In this document: positions 26,757 through 35,194 of the stretch, one piece after another
Layout: every line of letters starts with the position of its first letter
Position numbering within the stretch: position 1 is the first letter of the stretch
NCBI GenBank assembly: GCA_965222005.1
Contig: OZ244935.1
Location: 806,001 to 870,000, forward strand
Length of the DNA: 64,000 nt
Direction of reading: 5' to 3'
From: CBDCTM01 sp965222005
GTDB lineage: Bacteria > Bacteroidota > Bacteroidia > Chitinophagales > Saprospiraceae
Translations under genes and position numbers: made by a program
Notes under the pieces: generated by a model
Told to the model about the DNA's origin: nothing
What the model saw: only the letters and a program-made list of their open reading frames with translations
Databases searched by the model: none

Positions 26757-26803
26757 CGCGACAAAGTTATTACATTACCAATAAATGTGCAATCTTTGTC
26801 GCG
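26757..26803 (+). promoter_or_regulatory. Long hairpin with T-run upstream of the PfkB gene
   Basis: CGCGACAAAG (26757-26766) and CTTTGTCGCG (26794-26803) are perfect 10-bp inverted repeats with a 27-nt loop that can form an inner ACATT/AATGT stem. TTTTTAT follows directly, and the PfkB ATG is 22 bp further on. This resembles an attenuator or leader terminator, though an operator palindrome is also possible. Confidence 0.5.
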
Positions 26804-26825
26804 TTTTTATTTCAAACCACTTTGT

Positions 26826-27740
26826 ATGAGTTTACTCACTGTAGGCACAGTTGCATTTGACACCATTGAGACGCCCTTTGGGCGGGCCGAGCGCATCGTT
26901 GGTGGGGCGGCTACCTATACCTCCTTGGCCGCTTCTTATTATACGAAAGCGGTGAAGTTGGTATCCATTGTAGGCGATGATTTTCCCAGCTCCGAGCTGA
27001 AGTATCTGAAGAAGCGAGGCATCGATCTGGAAGGCTTACAAATTCGTCAAGGCGCCCGTTCTTTCTTTTGGGCCGGTCGTTACCACAGCAACATGAACTC
27101 CCGCGATACGCTGGATACCCAGCTCAACGTGCTGGCCGATTTTGATCCCGTATTGCCGGAGGCCTACAAATATTCAAAATTTGTGATGCTTGGTAATCTG
27201 CAGCCGGAAGTTCAGCTTCGTGTGATCCGACAATTGAAAAAACGGCCCAAGCTTATCGTACTGGATACTATGAACTTCTGGATGGATACAGCTATGAAGA
27301 GTTTGAAAAAAGTATTGAAAAAAATTGATGTGCTCACCATCAACGATGAGGAAGCCCGCCAGCTTTCAGGGGAGTATTCCCTCCTCAAGGCCGCCAAACG
27401 TATCCATAAAATGGGGCCTTCAATATTGGTGATCAAAAAAGGAGAGCACGGTGCATTGCTATTTAAAGGGAACCAGCTTTTTTATGCACCTGCCCTGCCG
27501 TTGGCCGAAGTATTTGATCCAACGGGGGCTGGTGATACTTTCGCCGGTGGTTTTGTCGGCTATTTAGCCAATTCCAATAACACCTCCTTTGCTAATATCA
27601 AGCGGGCTGTAATACATGGCTCGGCAATGGCCTCTTTTTGTGTAGAGGCTTTTGGTATAGAACGGCTCAAAGGCTTACGCCAAACGGAGATCAACAAACG
27701 AATCAGGCAGTTTGCCCGCCTCGTACACTTCGACAGCTAG
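26826..27740 (+). CDS. PfkB-family sugar/nucleoside kinase
   Basis: 304 residues from the ATG at 26826; the frame stays open upstream to 26652, but that overlaps the tRNA. The N-terminus LLTVGTVAFDTIETPFG leads to GGAATYTSLAAS, the PfkB substrate-lid region. The C-terminal signature DPTGAGDTFAGGF carries the catalytic Asp and anion hole. The family phosphorylates sugars or nucleosides (ribokinase, adenosine kinase, fructokinase). The substrate here is not identifiable from sequence. It stands alone, behind the hairpin at 26757-26803. Confidence 0.87.
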   Translation: MSLLTVGTVAFDTIETPFGRAERIVGGAATYTSLAASYYTKAVKLVSIVGDDFPSSELKYLKKRGIDLEGLQIRQGARSFFWAGRYHSNMNSRDTLDTQLNVLADFDPVLPEAYKYSKFVMLGNLQPEVQLRVIRQLKKRPKLIVLDTMNFWMDTAMKSLKKVLKKIDVLTINDEEARQLSGEYSLLKAAKRIHKMGPSILVIKKGEHGALLFKGNQLFYAPALPLAEVFDPTGAGDTFAGGFVGYLANSNNTSFANIKRAVIHGSAMASFCVEAFGIERLKGLRQTEINKRIRQFARLVHFDS

Positions 27741-27782
27741 GATAAAACAACAATGCCCCAACAGGGTATACTCCGGAATTTG

Positions 27783-27815
27783 TTTTGACATTTCAGGCCG
27801 ATTTGTTTATCTTTG
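27783..27815 (+). promoter_or_regulatory. Promoter of the esterase-like gene
   Basis: TTTTG (27783-27787), 20 bp, then TATCTTTG (27808-27815): an exact Bacteroidota-type -33/-7 pair. Transcription should start near 27822, giving a leader of about 150 nt before ATG 27975. Confidence 0.75.
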
Positions 27816-27974
27816 AACAGATTTTTCCCAAAACTGACCTATTTTCATACTACCCCACACATTCCTTGAACCGACTTTAGCCGGAGGTTCGTCAATGGAA
27901 TTCCGAACATTGTGTTATAATAGTAAACGAAGTTGCGAATATTCAGCAACAAACTTAGTAGGATACAAAGTACT

Positions 27975-30900
27975 ATGGAAAATATTGGGAACTACGTGCG
28001 CATTTTGCATTGGCAAAAAGTACTACAGCGCATATGCATGATTTTGGGGGTTGCCTTGGTTACTATTTGCCCCGCTCAGGTGCAAATTAGCCTCGACCGC
28101 GTCACGGCTAAATATGAAGTCGGCGAAACGGCCAATTTTCTGATCAGCTCCTCTACATCCGGACAGGTCACCTATAGGCTGCAATACGATCGCTTTTCCG
28201 ATGATATTTCCGTGGGCAGCTTGAATTTGAGTGCAGGAGTGCCACAATCCCTCCCATTTAGCCTCAATGAGCCGGGAGTGGTACATTGTACAGTCGATCA
28301 GGGAGGGCAATCCGTTAAAGCGACTGCCGTTTTTGATCCTTTTAATATTGCACCGCTGGAAACAGAACCTGCCGATTTTGATGCGTTTTGGGCCACTGCC
28401 AAAGCAGAGCTGGCCACCATTCCCCACGATCCAGAGCTTGCTTTTCACTATAGTTCGAGCTACTCTACCACCTACCGGATCAACCTGGCTACGGTACAAG
28501 GTCGACGGGTGTACGGATACATCAGCGTGCCGATAGGGCAGGGCCCCTTTCCGGCAGTACTCTCTTTGCCATCCTTTGGCAGCGCAGCCAATATCACCAA
28601 ACCACAGGAATATCTGGCCGAACGGGGTGGAGCTCTTTCTATGGTCATTAGCATCCACAATGTGGATCCCACACAGGAAGACCCCAATGCCTATCTTCCC
28701 AATGATATTACTGATCCCCATAAAATGTACTTCAAAATGGCTGTACAGGCTTCTTTGAGAGCCGTGGACTATATCTTCAGCCGCAGCGATTTCGACGGGC
28801 AGAGCCTTGCCGTCAATGGAGTTAGTCAGGGTGGCGGATTGGCAATGATGCTGGCCGGAATTGACGAACGGGTAAAACTATTGGTGCAAAGCAATTCCAC
28901 CCATTGCGAGCATGTTGGATTGCGACACAACCGAGCCAGTGGCTTTCCTTACTATATTCGAAAGTCGAGAACTGAAGTAGGCACGCAGCAGCACGAAGAA
29001 GCTACTGCACAGGCCATCAAATATTTTGAAGGCATTTATTTTTCCAAACGTTTCAAAGGACCTTCCTTGTCGGTCATTTCATACAATGATGAAATTTGTC
29101 CGCCGGCTACCACCCTGTCAGCATACAACCAGCTACAGGACATGAAGATTCTTCTACATGCCCGCGATTTGGATCACAACCATCCCAACGAATACTGGGA
29201 CGGCCGCCTCGATTTTTATCGGTACTACTTCCCAGCCATGCGCACACCTCCCTGGCCGTGGCCGGGTACTACCACAGGCTATTTTGCCAATGCCGGGGTC
29301 GATCAAACGATCAATTTAGGAGACGGCCTTCAGTTGACAGGGATGATAAAAAAGGATGGCGTTGTACTGAACAGCCTGCCGGTTCGATGGGAAAAGGTGA
29401 GCGGACCAGGTAGCGTTAGCTTCACCAATTCTGCTGACTACCAGACGGGGGCAAGCTTTAGTAAAGAAGGTACGTATGTGCTGCGTTTTTCAGCGGATGA
29501 TTTCGATAAATTGAATACGGAAGCTAAATATTATACGGTAGCCGATCATGTGACGATTGTTGTGGAAGATGATTCAAGCGGGGATGTGACACCTCCCACC
29601 ATTCAGCTCAGTACCGGCCAAACTACCGTCAGTGGCCCCTTTGAGGTAGAGCTCCTCTTTAGCGAGCCGGTAGTAGGGTTTAGCCTGGGGGACGACATCA
29701 GTGTGAGCAATGGCTCGGCCAGTGGTTTGAGCGGTAGCGGGCAGAACTTTAGCTTTACAGTGACCCCCTCGCTAGCAGGCCTGGTAAGCGTAGAATTACC
29801 CGCCAACCGCCTGCAAGACTTGGCAGGCAATCCTAATACAGCCTCCAATTTGCTAATTGTGAATTATGAAATTGTGGACAATACCCCCCCTTCAATTAGC
29901 TTAACTACGGCGGCTAATGTAGTGAATGGCCCATTCACGGTCAACCTCCAGTTTAGCGAGCCGGTAGTAGGGTTTAGCCTGGGGGACGACATCAGTGTGA
30001 GTAATGGCTCGGCCAGTGGTTTGAGCGGTAGCGGGCAGAACTTCAGCTTTACAGTGACCCCTTCGCTAGCAGGCCTGGTAAGCGTAGAATTACCCGCCAA
30101 CCGCCTGCAAGACTTGGCAGGCAATCCTAATACAGCCTCCAATTTGCTAATTGTGAATTATGAAATTGTGGACAATACCCCCCCTTCAATTAGCTTAACT
30201 ACGGCGGCTAATGTAGTGAATGGCCCATTCACGGTCAACCTCCAGTTTAGCGAGCCGGTAGTAGGGTTTAGCCTGGGGGACGACATCAGTGTGAGCAATG
30301 GCTCGGCCAGTGGTTTGAGCGGTAGCGGGCAGAACTTCAGCTTTACAGTGACCCCTTCGCTAGCAGGCCTGGTAAGCGTAGAATTACCCGCCAACCGCCT
30401 GCAAGACTTGGCAGGCAATCCTAATACAGCCTCCAATTTGGTGGAAGTTGACTATCAATTGATAGATCAAACCCCTCCGGGCATCACACTTGGTACGGCC
30501 ACCAATTTGGTGGACGGCCCCTTTGAGATCAGCATCACGTTTAGTGAAGCAGTGCAGGGGTTTGGGCTGGATGACCTCTTTGTAACCAACGGTGCTGCCA
30601 GCAATCTTAGTGGTAGTGGCCTAAACATGACGGCAAGCATTGCTCCGATGGTGGCCGGGCCGGTAAGCGTGGAAATCGTTGCAGGTCGGATTCAGGACCT
30701 GGCCGGCAACGCGAATCTGGCTTCCAATCTTCTGTCGGTTGACTTCATTCCGCCAGATACAGAACGCCCCTCCATCGTGCTGACTACTGCGACCCTGGAA
30801 GTAGAGCAAGCTTTTATAGTAAACATTCAGTTGAGTGAAGTACTTGAAGAGTTAAGAAAAGAAGATTTTAACATCAATAATGGAGAAGCACAGATGTTGA

Positions 30901-31598
30901 GTGGTAGCGGTTTGGTTTTCGAGCTGTTGGTTCAGCCCTTTGATGACGGAGAGGTATCGATCGTGCTGCTGGAAGGGCAGGTTTTGGATTTGGCAGGCAA
31001 CACCAACCTGGCATCGAATGAGCTGATCGTTCAATATGAAAGAAAAGAAACGGAAATACTGCGCCTGTTTACCAGCCTGAGCAATCGGCAGGTGCTACTG
31101 GAGTGGGCAACCAATTTGGATACCCAAACCGAGTACTACGAAATTGAAAGATCGGCGGACGGCAGCAACTACTTTTTGCTGGGGACGGAGGTGAGCAAAG
31201 GCGACCCCGGCTCGGTAGTGGCCTATCAGTGGGTGGATACGCTGCCGCTAATGGGCTCCAACTATTATCGCGTTAAGCAATATCATAAAAATGGCAGCAT
31301 CCGCTTTTCCAACGAGAGCCTTATCCATATTGATTTTGATGTGGATGAGTTGGTATTGTACCCCAATCCGGCCAATGACCGCTTGTACATCAGCCTGAGA
31401 GCCTATCATGGCCTGCCTGGCAAAATCGAGCTTTTTTCAACCCTCGGCAGACGCCTCTTTAGCAAATCCTTTGATTTTATTTCTGCCATCCCCGAGCTGA
31501 TCGAACTGGATAGCCTGGTGGACGGTGTTTACAACCTCAGCTTTACCATTAAGGGGTACAAGCCATTCAGCCGCAAGATAGTGGTATTGAGGAATTGA
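27975..31598 (+). CDS. T9SS-secreted acetylxylan-esterase-like protein with Ig-like repeats
   Basis: 1207 residues from ATG 27975; a later Met at about residue 22 would give a tighter signal peptide ending near ICPAQ. Residues about 120-430 form an alpha/beta hydrolase of the AXE1 type: nucleophile GVSQGG (Ser284), an Asp in NDEICPPAT, and His in the DLDHNHPNEYW segment. AXE1 enzymes remove acetyl groups from xylan or cephalosporins. Residues about 440-540 look PKD/Ig-like. About five Ig-like domains of roughly 98 residues follow (GPFxVxLxFSEPV...LQDLAGNPNTAS), three of them nearly identical. A T9SS sorting domain closes the protein (LYPNPANDRLYI). It is probably a surface or secreted deacetylase on a long repeat stalk. 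Confidence 0.83.
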   Translation: MENIGNYVRILHWQKVLQRICMILGVALVTICPAQVQISLDRVTAKYEVGETANFLISSSTSGQVTYRLQYDRFSDDISVGSLNLSAGVPQSLPFSLNEPGVVHCTVDQGGQSVKATAVFDPFNIAPLETEPADFDAFWATAKAELATIPHDPELAFHYSSSYSTTYRINLATVQGRRVYGYISVPIGQGPFPAVLSLPSFGSAANITKPQEYLAERGGALSMVISIHNVDPTQEDPNAYLPNDITDPHKMYFKMAVQASLRAVDYIFSRSDFDGQSLAVNGVSQGGGLAMMLAGIDERVKLLVQSNSTHCEHVGLRHNRASGFPYYIRKSRTEVGTQQHEEATAQAIKYFEGIYFSKRFKGPSLSVISYNDEICPPATTLSAYNQLQDMKILLHARDLDHNHPNEYWDGRLDFYRYYFPAMRTPPWPWPGTTTGYFANAGVDQTINLGDGLQLTGMIKKDGVVLNSLPVRWEKVSGPGSVSFTNSADYQTGASFSKEGTYVLRFSADDFDKLNTEAKYYTVADHVTIVVEDDSSGDVTPPTIQLSTGQTTVSGPFEVELLFSEPVVGFSLGDDISVSNGSASGLSGSGQNFSFTVTPSLAGLVSVELPANRLQDLAGNPNTASNLLIVNYEIVDNTPPSISLTTAANVVNGPFTVNLQFSEPVVGFSLGDDISVSNGSASGLSGSGQNFSFTVTPSLAGLVSVELPANRLQDLAGNPNTASNLLIVNYEIVDNTPPSISLTTAANVVNGPFTVNLQFSEPVVGFSLGDDISVSNGSASGLSGSGQNFSFTVTPSLAGLVSVELPANRLQDLAGNPNTASNLVEVDYQLIDQTPPGITLGTATNLVDGPFEISITFSEAVQGFGLDDLFVTNGAASNLSGSGLNMTASIAPMVAGPVSVEIVAGRIQDLAGNANLASNLLSVDFIPPDTERPSIVLTTATLEVEQAFIVNIQLSEVLEELRKEDFNINNGEAQMLSGSGLVFELLVQPFDDGEVSIVLLEGQVLDLAGNTNLASNELIVQYERKETEILRLFTSLSNRQVLLEWATNLDTQTEYYEIERSADGSNYFLLGTEVSKGDPGSVVAYQWVDTLPLMGSNYYRVKQYHKNGSIRFSNESLIHIDFDVDELVLYPNPANDRLYISLRAYHGLPGKIELFSTLGRRLFSKSFDFISAIPELIELDSLVDGVYNLSFTIKGYKPFSRKIVVLRN
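29659..30440 (+). repeat. Near-identical 294-bp tandem repeats coding Ig-like domains
   Basis: The sequence repeats with a 294-bp period (98 codons) across about 2.7 units, with only a few silent changes (for example agc/agt, ttt/ttc). This is much closer than the more diverged flanking Ig domains, indicating recent expansion or homogenisation. Confidence 0.9.
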
Positions 31599-31641
31599 TA
31601 ATTGATAGAATCAAAACAGCCTTTGAATAGCTATACGCGAC

Positions 31642-31785
31642 TTACTGCGTAGGCGAAAAATCGAAAGTGAGATCGAAATTGTACCAATATACGTACAGGA
31701 TAAGAGCGATCAGCAAAAAGAAGAATATCGAGAAGTACATCAGACAGTAACCTTTCCTTCCAGCATTTGCTATTTGATCTGCCAT
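31642..31785 (-). CDS. Small 47-residue membrane protein
   Basis: ATG at 31783-31785 to TAA at 31642-31644. A short polar N-terminus with Asn, Arg and Lys is followed by one long hydrophobic segment (YFSIFFFLLIALILYVYWY) and a polar, acidic end. It is too short for many gene callers but has good membrane-protein composition. No known family. It lies opposite and between two plus-strand genes. Confidence 0.45.
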   Translation of the reverse strand: MADQIANAGRKGYCLMYFSIFFFLLIALILYVYWYNFDLTFDFSPTQ

Positions 31786-31921
31786 GTGTAAGCCGTTTTT
31801 TTCTTATGAAAAGATTTGACGCAAAGAAAGGGAAAAAAACTAAAACATCAAATACGGCTGCCTATCTTTATCGCGCGGTTTTAAAACAACTTCTCAATTT
31901 AATAGCTCGATATACCCTCAG

Positions 31922-32980
31922 ATGGCTTCCGTATATCAACGCATAATAGCTCATCCCCGCTTTCGCCCGCCTACCAATTGGCTCCAAATCCAAACTATCG
32001 ATATGCACACCGGCGGCGAGCCACTGCGCCTCATTGTGAGTGGCTTTCCTGAGCTAGGTGGCCGCACGGTACTTGAATGCCGCAGGGAGCTGAAAGCCCG
32101 ATTCGATCATCTCCGCAAAGTTCTTATGCATGAGCCTCGTGGCCATGCCGACATGTATGGCTGCCTGCTATTGCCCCCCAATGATGACGAAGCCGATTTT
32201 GGGATATTATTTTTGCACAATGAAGGTTACAGCACCATGTGTGGCCATGCCATCATTGCCGTCACCACCCTGGCCGTGGAGATGGGGTGGGTGGAAAAAA
32301 CGGCTCCGCTTTCCAAATTGACGATCGATGCTCCTTGTGGCCGGATCGAAAGTTTTGCCCGAATGGCTGACGGAGAGGTGCAAAGTGTTTTTTTTCACGG
32401 AGTTCCCTCCTTTGTGTTGGCGCTGGATCAGCAAATCGAACTGCCGGATTTTGGAACAATTCAGTATGATCTGGCCTACGGCGGTGCGTTTTATGCGTAT
32501 GTACATGCTGATCAGTTTCAACTTCACCTAAGGCCAACCCAGTACAGCCAACTGATCAGACTGGGCATGGAGATAAAAAGGGCCATCGTGCAGGATGGCC
32601 CGGCAATCGAACATCCCTTCGAAGCGGATTTGAGTTTTTTGTACGGCACAATCTTTATTGGCGGGCCTGTGAGCGAAGGTATTAACAGCCGCAATGTTTG
32701 TGTGTTTGCAGAAGGAGAGGTGGATCGTTGTCCGACCGGCTCAGGCGTATCAGGCCGGATGGCTATTCACTGTGCCCGCAAGGAGCTCGGAATCGGTGAG
32801 CAAATGGCCATCGAAAGTATAGTGGGCAGTGTTTTCAAAGGATCGATCGTTAAAAAAACCACCTTCGGCCCCTTTGATGCAGTAATACCGCAAGTAGAAG
32901 GGACCGCCCATATTACCGGCCAGCATAGCTTTTTGCTCGATCCCAACGATCCTTTTCAAGAAGGCTTTTTCCTCCGTTAA
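31922..32980 (+). CDS. Proline racemase family protein, probably trans-3-hydroxy-L-proline dehydratase
   Basis: 352 residues. The first active-site motif is MCGHAIIA with its Cys; the second reads DRCPTGSGVSGR, with Thr at the position where proline and 4-hydroxyproline racemases have Cys. In this family Cys/Thr pairs mark trans-3-hydroxy-L-proline dehydratases, which make delta1-pyrroline-2-carboxylate. Other family residues are present (IDMHTGGEPLR, EPRGHADMYG). The stop overlaps the convergent Xaa-Pro aminopeptidase by 4 bp. The pairing fits breakdown of proline- or hydroxyproline-rich peptides. Confidence 0.8.
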   Translation: MASVYQRIIAHPRFRPPTNWLQIQTIDMHTGGEPLRLIVSGFPELGGRTVLECRRELKARFDHLRKVLMHEPRGHADMYGCLLLPPNDDEADFGILFLHNEGYSTMCGHAIIAVTTLAVEMGWVEKTAPLSKLTIDAPCGRIESFARMADGEVQSVFFHGVPSFVLALDQQIELPDFGTIQYDLAYGGAFYAYVHADQFQLHLRPTQYSQLIRLGMEIKRAIVQDGPAIEHPFEADLSFLYGTIFIGGPVSEGINSRNVCVFAEGEVDRCPTGSGVSGRMAIHCARKELGIGEQMAIESIVGSVFKGSIVKKTTFGPFDAVIPQVEGTAHITGQHSFLLDPNDPFQEGFFLR

Positions 32981-34785
32981 ATCGCCCGGCATTTTTCGCG
33001 CAACCATTCCACTTCTTCCGCTTCCAGTAAAGGAGACAGCTTGTCGAAGACCTCCTGATGATATTGATTGAGCCAGCTTATCTCATGAGGCTCCATCATA
33101 CGGTAGTCGATAAGATTGAGATCAATGGGAAAGAGCGTTAGGGTTTCAAATTCGAGAAAACGGCCGTGCTCATTTTCCTCAGCCACTCGCGCAAGGATCA
33201 GATTTTCGATACGGATACCGTATTCTCCTTCTTTATAATAACCCGGCTCATTGGAACTAAACATACCGGGCATATGTCCCGTGACGCCCCGAGGCGAGAT
33301 AGAGGTAGCAAAACCCTGAGGCGGCTCATGTACATTGAGGAAAAAACCTACCCCATGGCCGGTGCCATGCCCATAGTTGAGCCCCTGTTGCCAAAGATAC
33401 TGCCGCGCCAGCGTATCGAGCTGGATGCCTTTGGTACCTTCCGGAAATTTGATGGTAGCCAGAGCAATATGACCTTTTAGCACACAAGTGAAATGGCGCT
33501 TTTGCTCCGCTGTAGGATCACTTAGAGCGGTGGTACGTGTAATATCGGTAGTGCCCTGGGTATATTGCCCGCCACTGTCGAGCAGCAATATGCCATCACG
33601 GCTGAGGGTGGCACAGCTCTCCGGAGCCGGCCGATAGTGTATGATGGCGCCATTGCCTTTGTAGCCCACAATAGCCGCGAAGCTTTCGCCGTGATAGTCG
33701 CCTTGCTCCCGGCGGAACTCAGCCAGTTGCTCGGCAATAGTTACTTCAGTAACACCGCCAGTGTCGAGCTGCCGGTCCAGCCAGCGGTAGAGGCGGGTGA
33801 GGGCTACGCCATCCTTGAGCATGGCTTGGCGGATGTATTTGGTTTCCGTTTCATTCTTGATCGCTTTCAGATTGCGGCCAATGTTGTTGCCTTCCACGAT
33901 CTGGTCAAGGGCGATCGCTTTATACACCTGGATACTGGTAGAAGAGCGGTCAATAAGGATATTGGCAGATGTGGGCAAGTGCTCCAGATAGCTCTTAATC
34001 GAGTCATAAGCTTTGAGCGAAATATGGTCTGCGGAAAGGGTTTTCAGCACAGCTGAAGGCACCTTATTTGAATCTATAAACAGCTGGGCGTCAGCTTGTC
34101 CTATGATGGCATAGGCAATAAATACGGGGTTGAATTCGACATCGGTACCCCGAAGGTTGAATATCCAGGCAATATCATCAAGTGTTGACACCAGGTAATG
34201 GGAAGCTCCGGTTTGCTTCATTTGCTGCCGAATAGCGGCCATTTTTTGAGCCCGGCTTTGCCCCGCATAGCGCACATCATGCTCAAAGATGGCATCATCG
34301 GGCAAGGCGGGGCGGTCTTTCCAGATGTGGTTGATCAGATCAACTTCCGTATCAATATCGATGTTTTTAGTGTGAAAGGCTTTAGCCATAGCGCGGATTT
34401 GTCCGACTGAAAAGAGCATGCCGTCGCAGCCAACTTTACTACCCGCAGGCAAGGTGTCGGCCAGCCAGCCAATGTGCTCCGGAGCGTGTTGTACTACCTG
34501 CTTGTGGAGTTGCATTTCACTATTGGCCAGCTCCTGTTCGGCTTGGAGGAAGTAGCGCGAGTCAGTCCATAATCCGGCATGGTCGGCTGTGATGACCACC
34601 GTGCCGGCCGAGCCACTGAAATCCGAAATCCAAGTACGCGATTTCCAGTGGTCAGCTACATATTCACTTTGGTGCGGATCGCTGCTGGGGATAATATAGG
34701 CATCGACATTGGCCTGGGCCATTGCTTGACGCAATGCATCTATTCTTTGATTGATGGTATTTTTCATCACATTTGAGACATCCAT
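32977..34785 (-). CDS. Xaa-Pro aminopeptidase (M24B family)
   Basis: 602 residues, with the long three-domain layout of eukaryote-like aminopeptidase P: two N-terminal creatinase-like domains (about 10-310) and a C-terminal pita-bread metallopeptidase. Metal ligands are visible: Asp in LLLDSGGQY, Asp in GTTDITRT, His in GTGHGVGFFLNVHEP, Glu in SNEPGYYKEGEYGIRIEN and Glu in EFETLTLFP. It removes N-terminal residues before proline, likely in the cytoplasm as no signal peptide is seen. The ATG at 34785 is used; Met7 is an alternative. It overlaps the hydroxyproline dehydratase gene tail to tail. Confidence 0.9.
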   Translation of the reverse strand: MDVSNVMKNTINQRIDALRQAMAQANVDAYIIPSSDPHQSEYVADHWKSRTWISDFSGSAGTVVITADHAGLWTDSRYFLQAEQELANSEMQLHKQVVQHAPEHIGWLADTLPAGSKVGCDGMLFSVGQIRAMAKAFHTKNIDIDTEVDLINHIWKDRPALPDDAIFEHDVRYAGQSRAQKMAAIRQQMKQTGASHYLVSTLDDIAWIFNLRGTDVEFNPVFIAYAIIGQADAQLFIDSNKVPSAVLKTLSADHISLKAYDSIKSYLEHLPTSANILIDRSSTSIQVYKAIALDQIVEGNNIGRNLKAIKNETETKYIRQAMLKDGVALTRLYRWLDRQLDTGGVTEVTIAEQLAEFRREQGDYHGESFAAIVGYKGNGAIIHYRPAPESCATLSRDGILLLDSGGQYTQGTTDITRTTALSDPTAEQKRHFTCVLKGHIALATIKFPEGTKGIQLDTLARQYLWQQGLNYGHGTGHGVGFFLNVHEPPQGFATSISPRGVTGHMPGMFSSNEPGYYKEGEYGIRIENLILARVAEENEHGRFLEFETLTLFPIDLNLIDYRMMEPHEISWLNQYHQEVFDKLSPLLEAEEVEWLREKCRAI

Positions 34786-35194
34786 TTCGCTTTTAATTTG
34801 TTGATTAATTAGGTGAAATTATAAAAAATAATTGAGGATGGGCTTTCCTGCTTCATAATTTTGCAAGGCCTGGGAAGACGAAGAATCCAGTAAATTCAAC
34901 GCTTTGGCATAATTTTTGAGAAAAAGTCGCACTTCAGGCTGGACATATTAGATAAAATGATTTATATTGCATCTGTCCTTTTATTTTACCCCTCAGCTAA
35001 AATGCTGACTTTTACTGTCACTTTTCGGTATATTCTTACGTACAACCGTAGCCTGCAACATGTAGGATTGAATATGCCACAGCCACCTGGAAATACAAAA
35101 ACGAATGAACTTACAATTTGTGAATGCCTCGAAGGGGGCAATGCAAAGATGAGTAAACTATTTTCAAACAAGAACAAATTCCAGAGGATTACCG
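34786..35194. other. Intergenic region between aminopeptidase and rpoN
   Basis: An AT-rich divergent region holding both 5' ends. A 111-codon frame (34957-35292) crosses the rpoN start and lacks recognisable features, so it is not called. No exact TAnnTTTG box was found. Confidence 0.4.
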
